A stretch of 11,571 bases of DNA from a bacterium (lineage in GTDB: Bacteria > Patescibacteriota > Minisyncoccia > Phycocordibacterales > Phycocordibacteraceae), in assembly GCA_021817685.1 (NCBI GenBank), contig JAKAGD010000016.1, positions 1 to 11,571 of the forward strand, written 5' to 3'. Shown piece by piece: positions 1 through 4,823 of the stretch; position 1 is the stretch's first letter, and each line of letters opens with the position of its first letter. Under the pieces are notes generated by a model, which was not told the DNA's origin, did no database searches, and was given only the letters and a program-made list of their open reading frames with translations. The position numbers and the translations under genes are program-made.

Positions 1-776
1 CTGCCGGAGATCGAGAAGAACGGCACGCCCGCTTCGCCCGCGACCGCGCGCGCAAGCAGGGTCTTGCCGGTGCCCGGCGCGCCCATGAGGATGATGCCTT
101 TCGGGATGCGCGCGCCGATATCCAGGAATTTCTTCGGGCTCTTGAGGAAGTCCACGATCTCCAGCAATTCTTCTTTCGCTTCGCGCGCGCCGGCCACGTC
201 CGCAAAGGTGACGCGCTGGGAGAGGTCAGCCGGGTCGATGACGCGCGCCTTGGACTGTCCGAATGAAAATGCCTGCATGCCCGCGCCCTTCACCTGCCGC
301 GAGAGGAACCAGAAAATGAGAGCGATGAATACGAGCGGGATGAGAATGGGCGCGAGCGTGAGGAACCAGAACTGGAACCCGGATTGCCCTTGAATGGTGA
401 TAGACACTTTGGAAAGTTCCTCCGGCGTAACGCCGTAGGTGGCGAGCGTCTCGGGGAGTCCGGCGGACGGATCTTTCCGCGAGGTCTTCTCCGAGCCGTC
501 AGTGTAGGTGAGATTGAGAGAGTCGCCGTTCACCGTTATCGAACTTATCTTCCCCGCCCCGACGTCGGATGCGACGACCGAGAGCGGGACGCTGCTCGTC
601 GGCTGGACGAAACCCTCGATGAGCGAGTAGATGCTCATGAGGAGGAGGAATATGAGAACAGTGGTCAGGAGGTTGCCGAAGAATGAAGGCCCGCCGAGCG
701 CATTTTTCAATCCGCGGCGCGGCGAAAGCGGCGCTGTCTTCTTGTTCTTTGGCTTTTTCGGAGCGGTCGGGGCCAT
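1..776 (-). CDS. ftsH: ATP-dependent zinc metalloprotease FtsH, N-terminal part (gene runs off the left edge)
   Basis: FtsH is a membrane-anchored AAA+ protease that degrades misfolded membrane proteins and short-lived regulators. I translated the reverse strand from the ATG at 774-776 and read 258 residues before the window ends. Seen: a Lys/Pro-rich cytoplasmic N-terminus (1-30), a first membrane segment (about 32-55), an extracytoplasmic domain (about 56-133), a second membrane segment (about 134-160), the typical linker with FADVAG and AKEEL (191-204), and the Walker A motif GAPGTGKT at 232-239 (GPPGTGKT in most FtsH, so one Pro is Ala). Walker B, the second region of homology and the HEXXH protease site would lie outside the window. 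The start is chosen because a -10-like TATGAT lies 9 nt upstream and the Met-Ala start leads straight into the basic tail and membrane segment. It is divergent from the patatin gene. Family call is very secure. Confidence 0.95.
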   Translation of the reverse strand, partial: MAPTAPKKPKNKKTAPLSPRRGLKNALGGPSFFGNLLTTVLIFLLLMSIYSLIEGFVQPTSSVPLSVVASDVGAGKISSITVNGDSLNLTYTDGSEKTSRKDPSAGLPETLATYGVTPEELSKVSITIQGQSGFQFWFLTLAPILIPLVFIALIFWFLSRQVKGAGMQAFSFGQSKARVIDPADLSQRVTFADVAGAREAKEELLEIVDFLKSPKKFLDIGARIPKGIILMGAPGTGKTLLARAVAGEAGVPFFSISG

Positions 777-799
777 ATATGAGGTATCATACTCTTTGC
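777..799. promoter_or_regulatory. Shared divergent promoter of ftsH and the patatin gene with a symmetric -10 element
   Basis: Only 23 bp separate the two start codons. TATCAT at 785-790 reads as a -10 box for the rightward lipase gene, and the same bases read on the other strand as TATGAT (786-791) for ftsH. Each box ends exactly 9 nt before its own ATG, so the arrangement is nearly mirror-symmetric. With the usual 6-8 nt from -10 to transcription start, both mRNAs would have leaders of a few bases at most. No Shine-Dalgarno sequence fits in this space for either gene. Symmetric bidirectional -10 elements are known in bacteria; use here is inferred from sequence only. Confidence 0.6.
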
Positions 800-1648
800 A
801 TGAAAGAAGAGAAAGTCGCGATCATTACCTCGGGCGGCGGCATGAAGTGCGCGTACGCCGCGGGAGCGCTCGTCGCGCTCGCAAAAAAACTCGGCATCAC
901 CGAGCCCGACATCTTCATTTCCGCATCGGGCTCGGTCGGCGCGATGTTCTACTATCTCGCCGGCCAGTACGACAACATCGAGAAGATATGGCTGCGATAC
1001 CTCCCTTCGCCGGAGGTGATACGCACTTTCCCGCCGAAGCTCCGGGTGGATTACATCGTCGATACCATCATGCGCCGAGAATTGCCGCTCGACGAACGCG
1101 CGTTCGTCAAGGCAAAAACGCGCTGGTTCGTCCCCGTGACCGACCTCGACACCGGCCACACCGAATACATAAGCAATAACACCTGGTTCGACCCGTATGA
1201 AGTGATGCGCGCCGCAAAGGCCATCCCCTTTCTCTACGGCGGCACGGTGCGCCTCGGCGCCCGGACGTTCATCGACGGCGACCTGAACATGAATATGACG
1301 GAACTCATACGCAAGGCGCGGAAGGAGGGCGCTACGAAGATCATCGTTATCTCAAATACCGTCATGCTTTCCGGTTTTTCCCGGTGGTTCACCAAGCTCT
1401 ACGCGCTCTTTGCGAGCCCGATGATACGGCAAATGGTGCGCTACGATCTTGAGCGCACCCACTTCGATCACTTCCCCGCCGATGTCGAGATACTGGTCAT
1501 CGGTCCCACCTACCCGCTCCCGACCGGCGTTTTTACGCGAAGCCGGCGCGCAGTGGCGGAGTCGTACCAGATGGGCTGGGACGACCTGCTCGGTCGAAGG
1601 AAAGAGATCGAGGGACTATTTGCAACCGAGCGCAACCCGGCATTGTGA
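800..1648 (+). CDS. Patatin-like phospholipase (acyl hydrolase)
   Basis: A 282-residue patatin-family protein, expected to hydrolyse acyl chains from phospholipids or related lipids with a Ser-Asp dyad. Seen: the glycine-rich oxyanion loop SGGGMKCAYAAG (11-22), the nucleophile elbow SGSVGA (43-48), which aligns with the canonical GTSAGA and keeps the Ser (S45) and last Gly but has Ser for the first Gly, and the catalytic Asp motif DGD (159-161, usually DGG or DGA). There is no signal peptide, so it is probably cytoplasmic or at the inner membrane face, like the RssA/YjjU-type proteins. A longer open frame starts at 683 but would run through the promoter and antisense to ftsH; the ATG at 800 is preceded by a -10 box and begins directly before the first beta strand. 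Its 3' end overlaps the convergent gene by 33 bp. The atypical elbow leaves activity slightly uncertain. Confidence 0.88.
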   Translation: MKEEKVAIITSGGGMKCAYAAGALVALAKKLGITEPDIFISASGSVGAMFYYLAGQYDNIEKIWLRYLPSPEVIRTFPPKLRVDYIVDTIMRRELPLDERAFVKAKTRWFVPVTDLDTGHTEYISNNTWFDPYEVMRAAKAIPFLYGGTVRLGARTFIDGDLNMNMTELIRKARKEGATKIIVISNTVMLSGFSRWFTKLYALFASPMIRQMVRYDLERTHFDHFPADVEILVIGPTYPLPTGVFTRSRRAVAESYQMGWDDLLGRRKEIEGLFATERNPAL

Positions 1649-2245
1649 CTTTGCGGACGCATCCGGTATCTGGTCGCATGCGGCGCATTTCTGCGCTTCG
1701 GTCGGCGCGACGCCTCCGGTCGGCATAGCTCCGGCGCTTGCGCTCGTCGGCGTTACGTTCGTAACGTCCGTGAACGGCATCTGCGGAAGGCTGAATACCG
1801 ACTCGTCAACCGTCCACGACGTGCAGCTGTAGTCCGCCGCCTTTGTAAACTGCGCCGAAGCGTCAGCGGAAGAACCGCTTGCCGGTTCCGCGCTCTTGCT
1901 TGCGTCAAACGGAACCTTGAATCCCGTCGACTGGCCCTCCATCCAGTAATACATCGTCGGACCGTCGATGGTCATATGCGCCTGTATGACCTGCGCGCTC
2001 CCCGTCTGGGTGATCGTATAATCGCCGTGGAGCTTCCCATTGCCGACATAGACCGTGCCCGAAGTCGTGCCGACCGCTATCGTGTTCTGGAAGGCACACT
2101 TGAGCGACTTGCCCTGCGCAAGCAATTCTTTCATCGAACCGTTCACCGTCGTCGCACCGCTCTGCGTTGACCCGCCGGATATAACGAGATACCCCGCCCC
2201 GACAACAACGATAACTCCCAGAACCAAGGCGATTGTTTTATTCAT
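1616..2245 (-). CDS. Membrane-anchored extracytoplasmic protein of unknown function with C-terminal cysteine cluster
   Basis: I do not recognise a named family. The 209-residue protein begins MNKT followed by a hydrophobic segment (about 4-24, IALVLGVIVVVGAGYLVI) that would act as a signal anchor; there is no lipobox cysteine, so it is not an obvious lipoprotein. Residues about 30-120 are Gly/Thr-rich with alternating polar and hydrophobic residues, including GDYTITQTGSAQVIQAHMTI and a MYYWM segment, suggesting an antiparallel beta fold outside the membrane, loosely like LolA/LppX-type lipid-binding domains (a weak resemblance only). A Ser/Ala-rich low-complexity stretch follows (about 118-135), and the tail carries CAAC, then a cysteine, then a final GC, four Cys in about 22 residues, which could form disulphides or bind metal. 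The ATG lies 12 nt from an AT-rich CTATATAG. Convergent with the patatin gene and overlapping its last codons. Confidence 0.75.
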   Translation of the reverse strand: MNKTIALVLGVIVVVGAGYLVISGGSTQSGATTVNGSMKELLAQGKSLKCAFQNTIAVGTTSGTVYVGNGKLHGDYTITQTGSAQVIQAHMTIDGPTMYYWMEGQSTGFKVPFDASKSAEPASGSSADASAQFTKAADYSCTSWTVDESVFSLPQMPFTDVTNVTPTSASAGAMPTGGVAPTEAQKCAACDQIPDASAKSQCRVALGCK

Positions 2246-2295
2246 AGGTATTCGTGGCTATATAGTTTCTATGCCGGGTATTGTACTCTATTTGC
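2246..2295. promoter_or_regulatory. Divergent promoter region between the anchored protein gene and smpB
   Basis: Fifty bases separate the two start codons. For smpB, TATTGT at 2279-2284 is a plausible -10 box, 11 nt from the ATG. On the opposite strand the same bases give TACAAT (2280-2285), a good -10 for the leftward gene with a leader of about 30 nt. The palindromic CTATATAG at 2258-2265 is an alternative leftward -10, 12 nt from that gene's ATG. No convincing -35 boxes or ribosome binding sites were seen. The smpB side, TATTGTACTCTATTTGCATG, closely resembles the patatin side, TATCATACTCTTTGCATG. Confidence 0.5.
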
Positions 2296-2739
2296 ATGAC
2301 CCTCGTGGCCAACAAGAAAGCCCATCTTAAATTCGCCCCGCTTGAGAGCTTCTCGGCGGGCGTGGAGCTGTTGGGCACGGAGGTGAAGGCGCTTCGCGCC
2401 AGGCTCGGTTCTCTGGACGGCGCGCGCGTGGTGGTGCGCGGCGGCGAGGCGTTCATCGTGGGTATGACCATCCCGCCGTACCAGGCGGCGAACACGCCGA
2501 AGAGCTACGATCCCGAGCGCCCCCGCCGCCTCCTTTTGGCGAAGAAAGAGATCGCCGAACTCGCCGCGGCCGAGGGGAAGAAAGGGTTGACAATCATCCC
2601 ATTTGAGTTGTATACTAGCGGGAGGTTCGTGAAGGCGCGCATTGCGATCGTCCGCGGCAAAGGCAAATCCGACCGCCGCGAGGACTTGAAGAGACGCGAC
2701 GCGAAGCGCGACACCGAACGCGTATTGAAAAACCGTTAA
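2296..2739 (+). CDS. smpB: SsrA-binding protein SmpB
   Basis: SmpB binds the tRNA-like part of tmRNA and carries it to ribosomes stalled on broken mRNAs, starting trans-translation. The 148-residue product is of normal length. Typical blocks are visible: NKKAHLKF near the start, the GVELLGTEVKALR segment (about 22-34), the RRLLLAKKEI helix (about 77-86), GLTIIPFELY (about 97-106), and a basic C-terminal tail with KGKSDRREDLKRRDAKRD (about 121-138), which enters the mRNA channel of the stalled ribosome. The open frame extends five codons upstream to a TTG, but that would overlap the -10 box, so the ATG at 2296 is chosen. The tmRNA gene lies 161 bp downstream on the same strand, which supports the call. 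Confidence 0.96.
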   Translation: MTLVANKKAHLKFAPLESFSAGVELLGTEVKALRARLGSLDGARVVVRGGEAFIVGMTIPPYQAANTPKSYDPERPRRLLLAKKEIAELAAAEGKKGLTIIPFELYTSGRFVKARIAIVRGKGKSDRREDLKRRDAKRDTERVLKNR

Positions 2740-2768
2740 CCCGCGCGAAGAGCTGTCCCGAGAAGGGG

Positions 2769-2806
2769 CTCTCGCAGGACGACGGTCCGAGAGCGAGGAG
2801 ATTTTT
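2769..2806 (+). terminator. Possible hairpin terminator after smpB
   Basis: CTCTC (2769-2773) pairs with GAGAG (2789-2793), and inside it GGAC pairs with GTCC around a GACG loop, leaving a 3-nt bulge. A run of five T follows, but only after about 8 further bases, so this is an imperfect terminator. It may instead just be a structured spacer between smpB and ssrA. The rest of 2740-2880 shows no coding potential that I can support. Confidence 0.3.
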
Positions 2807-2882
2807 CAGCAGAAAATACTCCGTACCCTTCGCAGAAACTGGTCAAGCGCGGGCCTCCTGATCATTCGCAGAAAGTGCGTGA

Positions 2883-2891
2883 TGCTATCAT
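2883..2891 (+). promoter_or_regulatory. Extended -10 promoter of ssrA
   Basis: TGCTATCAT combines the TGn extension with a TATCAT -10 box, ending 9 nt before the first base of mature tmRNA. A matching -35 is weak at best, as is usual for extended -10 promoters. The few leader bases would be removed by RNase P. Confidence 0.55.
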
Positions 2892-2900
2892 GTGTTTTCT

Positions 2901-3306
2901 GGGGGTGACCGGCTTTGACGGTCTGTACTTTGAAAGACGTGCGACGCAGTGCACGCTCGTATGACACTTACAATCCAACGAGCAACCAAACTTGCCAAGA
3001 ACACTCTTGCAAGCGTGAAGTCCCCGTACTTCGGTATGAAGGACTTTGCGTTCGCGTACGCGGTCGCCTAACGGCCACTCGCCTCGCGACGTCCGTCTTC
3101 CCCGGTTTCTACAGCGGGAGGACTGGGCGGAATGGTCTGTAGGATCGATGCCCGGAATCCCGGCCGGTGCATTTAAATAAGGGATCGGAGAGGAGTGGTT
3201 TCGTTCTGATTCCTCGCACCCTCCCCTAAATCCTAATCAGAACTATGCGTCGTAGATTCGCTTTCAGAGCCAGATTCGGACCGGAGTTCAACTCTCCGCA
3301 CCTCCA
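2901..3306 (+). ncRNA. ssrA: tmRNA (SsrA RNA)
   Basis: tmRNA acts first as an alanyl-tRNA and then as an mRNA to release stalled ribosomes and tag the unfinished protein for proteolysis. The 5' end GGGGGTGACCGGCTTTGACG is the tmRNA hallmark. Its first seven bases pair with CACCTCC (3299-3305, one G-U pair) to form the acceptor stem. The T arm is perfect: CGGAG (3282-3286), loop TTCAACT, CTCCG (3294-3298). The discriminator A is 3306; the next bases are CAA, so the CCA end is not encoded and must be added after transcription. The resume codon is probably GCA at 2982, opening a 29-codon tag frame that ends at TAA 3069-3071. The region after the stop is GC-rich and repetitively paired, as expected for the pseudoknots. 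Length of about 406 nt is within the normal range. A one-piece (not permuted) tmRNA. Confidence 0.95.
2982..3071 (+). other. tmRNA proteolysis-tag reading frame (29 residues)
   Basis: Read from GCA 2982, the frame begins ATKLAKNTLA, continues through SVKSPYFGMKD, and ends FAFAYAVA before TAA. The small hydrophobic end (AYAVA) is what ClpXP-, ClpAP- or FtsH-type proteases recognise, compare the Leu-Ala-Ala end in Escherichia coli. The alanine at the first position is supplied by the charged tmRNA. The tag is long compared with the usual 8-15 encoded residues. The start codon is inferred from the Ala rule and the frame; an earlier resume position cannot be excluded. Confidence 0.75.
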
Positions 3307-3314
3307 CAAAAATG

Positions 3315-3349
3315 AAAAAACCATCCATCCGGATGGCTTTTTCGTTTTT
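3315..3349 (+). terminator. Rho-independent terminator of ssrA
   Basis: CCATCC (3321-3326) and GGATGG (3331-3336) form a perfect stem with an ATCC loop, flanked by an A run before and CTTTTTCGTTTTT after. It begins just after the tmRNA 3' end. Strong, textbook form. Confidence 0.9.
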
Positions 3350-3408
3350 GCGGGGTGCAGGAAGCAACCTGCTTTGCTTCCGTGGAGAGTTGGAAGGCGG
3401 TTTGTTGC

Positions 3409-3436
3409 TTGACAATGGTATACGAGATGGGATAAG
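3409..3436 (+). promoter_or_regulatory. Promoter of the 3481 hypothetical gene
   Basis: A perfect TTGACA (3409-3414) is followed after 16 bp by GATAAG (3431-3436). Transcription would start near 3443, giving a leader of about 38 nt that ends with the ribosome binding site GGGAG (3469-3473), 7 nt before the ATG. This sigma70-like architecture with a real leader differs from the near-leaderless starts elsewhere in the window. A perfect 7-bp inverted repeat (GAAGCAA 3361-3367 with TTGCTTC 3374-3380) lies upstream. Confidence 0.55.
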
Positions 3437-3480
3437 GTCGGCGCAGGCAGTACAACTTTTCCGAAACAGGGAGACAGACC

Positions 3481-4023
3481 ATGGCACGACTACGGCAAGT
3501 GGCCTTGTCTTCCGACTTGTTCGGGAGCACGGCCAAAGGCGACCTCAGCCTCGCGGACATCACGTGGGAGACGTACTCGGAGATCGTCAGGCTATCCTCA
3601 AGGAAGTTCCGCCGGCTACTTCGGCACCTGACCCCGGCTCTGCTCAAACAGCTCGTCGACCGGCGGAACTGGAACTCGGGCAGCACCATAAGCTTTGTGG
3701 CCCGGAAATCGCTGTTCATCACGGTCTATGTCATCGACGTGCGCGGGAAGAACGTCACGGTGAATCTTTCCATCGAGGACATAGAAGGCGAAAACGCCGC
3801 GGTGATGGATGCACTTCTCCGGGACATCACTGCGCATACACGCTGTCTTGACCTTGAGGTGAAGGACGGCTCGCTCGTCGGGCGGGTAACGCTTTCGTCC
3901 GCCGCGGTGGTGCCGCTCTTCCCTGAGAAAAAGGAGTGGGCGCGTTCGGAAGTCCCTCTTGCGCCGACACAGAGCAACGTAGACGCGGAAGAGCGGTTTA
4001 TAGCCGAGCGACGCTCCGCCTGA
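3481..4023 (+). CDS. Hypothetical protein, 180 residues, no recognised family
   Basis: I do not recognise this protein. It has no membrane segment, signal peptide or cysteine motif (one Cys, 122), so it is probably cytosolic. The first half (about 21-62) is rich in charged residues and likely helical, with a basic helix RKFRRLLRHL (41-50) that could contact nucleic acid. The middle (about 69-103) and later part (about 122-145) contain alternating hydrophobic stretches such as SLFITVYVIDVRG and NVTVNLSIEDIEG, which look like beta strands. The C-terminal 35 residues are polar and probably disordered. The gene is a single unit: promoter and GGGAG ribosome binding site before it, strong terminator directly at its stop codon. 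Its start region (GGGAGAC, then CCATGGC) is almost identical to that of the next gene. The frame is credible because of promoter, ribosome site, terminator and codon-like composition. Confidence 0.75.
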   Translation: MARLRQVALSSDLFGSTAKGDLSLADITWETYSEIVRLSSRKFRRLLRHLTPALLKQLVDRRNWNSGSTISFVARKSLFITVYVIDVRGKNVTVNLSIEDIEGENAAVMDALLRDITAHTRCLDLEVKDGSLVGRVTLSSAAVVPLFPEKKEWARSEVPLAPTQSNVDAEERFIAERRSA

Positions 4024-4059
4024 TAGCCCTGACAGAAACTTGTCGGGGCTATGATTTTT
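4023..4059 (+). terminator. Rho-independent terminator of the 3481 gene
   Basis: A 12-bp stem begins at the last base of the stop codon: ATAGCCC (4023-4029) pairs with GGGCTAT (4046-4052), then a T-G wobble, then GACA with TGTC around the loop GAAACT. TTTTT (4055-4059) follows two bases later. Confidence 0.9.
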
Positions 4060-4075
4060 ATACAGACGGTTCCCT

Positions 4076-4104
4076 TTGACTTCACGCCTACTTTTGCATA
4101 CTGT
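4076..4104 (+). promoter_or_regulatory. Promoter of the OPRT-like gene
   Basis: TTGACT (4076-4081) and, after exactly 17 bp, TACTGT (4099-4104) fit a sigma70-type promoter; a TG pair lies just upstream of the -10. Start of transcription would be near 4111, at the first base of the leader hairpin. Confidence 0.5.
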
Positions 4105-4110
4105 AGCCCT

Positions 4111-4166
4111 GTAATTAGCCGGGTATTCCCGGAAGGGATTACTCGATCTTTCACTTCAATCGGGAG
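4111..4166 (+). promoter_or_regulatory. Structured 5' leader with ribosome binding site
   Basis: GTAAT (4111-4115) pairs with ATTAC (4138-4142) and, inside it, CCGGG (4119-4123) pairs with CCCGG (4128-4132) around a TATT loop, giving a two-step hairpin at the predicted 5' end of the mRNA. The ribosome binding site GGGAG (4162-4166) lies 20 nt further on, 8 nt before the ATG. The hairpin could stabilise the mRNA or be a regulatory element; no known riboswitch class is recognised. Confidence 0.45.
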
Positions 4167-4174
4167 ACTGTGCC

Positions 4175-4765
4175 ATGGCCGCAATGCCAACCTCGTATCA
4201 AGAAAGACGGCGTGAACTCGCGTACGCCCTTATGGGCGCCGGGGTCATCTCCGCAGGAGGATCGCCCTTGTTGTTGCGCGTTAACCTCGGCGTTCCCCAG
4301 CTCACTGAAACGCTTGCGGTATCGATAGCGCACTGCATCCGGCACTTCATCGCCATGAACGACTTGGAATTCGATGCCATCGCGTGCATCCCGCCCAGCG
4401 AACCGTTCGCGACTGTGCTTGCGCGGCTCGTCGGGAAGAACGACCGGAAGTGCATCTACCTCGAGAAGCACTTGGGCACCGGCAGGCTGCAGTTCGCACC
4501 GCTGAAGAACAAGATCGCCGAAGACGTCCGGAAGGTCCTGCTCATAAGCGGTATCGCCACGGTGGCCGATACCGAGCGCGAAGCAATAGCGTTCCTGGAG
4601 GCGAACAGCATCAGCGTGAGCGACGCCGTCGTCCTCGTGGACTTCGATCCGGGCATAGCGGAAGAGCTGGGCGAATTGAATTGCACCCTGCATTCCATTT
4701 TCCCCGCCGACGAGCTGCGCGAAGCGTACGAGACGCGATACAGCGACTATTCCTTGCACGCTTGA
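4175..4765 (+). CDS. Orotate phosphoribosyltransferase-like protein, probably catalytically inactive
   Basis: The 196-residue protein follows the orotate phosphoribosyltransferase (PyrE/UMPS) layout from end to end: an N-terminal helix and GAGVISAGG block (21-29), FDAIACIPPSEPFATVLA (66-83) matching the FDxVxGVPxxxxPLAT block, LEKHLGTGRL (96-105) where the RRK..K.YGT catalytic loop belongs, and VLLISGIATVADTEREAIAF (121-140) matching the VLIIEDVVTTG PRPP-binding motif, ending with DAVVLVD and the LHSIFPADEL block (172-181). The true enzyme converts orotate and PRPP to OMP in pyrimidine synthesis. Here the two acidic PRPP residues are Ser-Gly (125-126), the TSG/TTG loop is TVAD, and the loop lysines are mostly lost or shifted. 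It is therefore more likely a binding or regulatory relative than a working enzyme. The gene stands alone, with its own promoter, structured leader, GGGAG site and very strong terminator. No other pyrimidine genes are visible nearby. Confidence 0.75.
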   Translation: MAAMPTSYQERRRELAYALMGAGVISAGGSPLLLRVNLGVPQLTETLAVSIAHCIRHFIAMNDLEFDAIACIPPSEPFATVLARLVGKNDRKCIYLEKHLGTGRLQFAPLKNKIAEDVRKVLLISGIATVADTEREAIAFLEANSISVSDAVVLVDFDPGIAEELGELNCTLHSIFPADELREAYETRYSDYSLHA

Positions 4766-4783
4766 AGGGACCGGGTGCCTGGG

Positions 4784-4820
4784 GGCCGCCGCGCGGTATG
4801 CGGCGGCCTTTTTCTTTTTA
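4784..4820 (+). terminator. Rho-independent terminator of the OPRT-like gene
   Basis: GGCCGCCGC (4784-4792) and GCGGCGGCC (4800-4808) form a perfect 9-bp stem with a 7-nt loop, followed by TTTTTCTTTTT. The T tract is on the plus strand only, so it serves the rightward gene; the leftward cfa gene ends at 4824 and has no T tail of its own here. Confidence 0.93.
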
Positions 4821-4823
4821 TAC

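Noticed and set aside
683..799. Upstream extension of the patatin open frame
   Set aside because: It would be antisense to the ftsH start and cross the shared promoter; the ATG at 800 fits the family start.
2915..3142. 75-codon open frame inside ssrA
   Set aside because: It lies within the tmRNA in a different frame from the tag; the RNA gene explains the sequence.
3361..3380. 7-bp inverted repeat GAAGCAA/TTGCTTC after the ssrA terminator
   Set aside because: Perfect but short, no T tract and no clear role; noted only with the following promoter.
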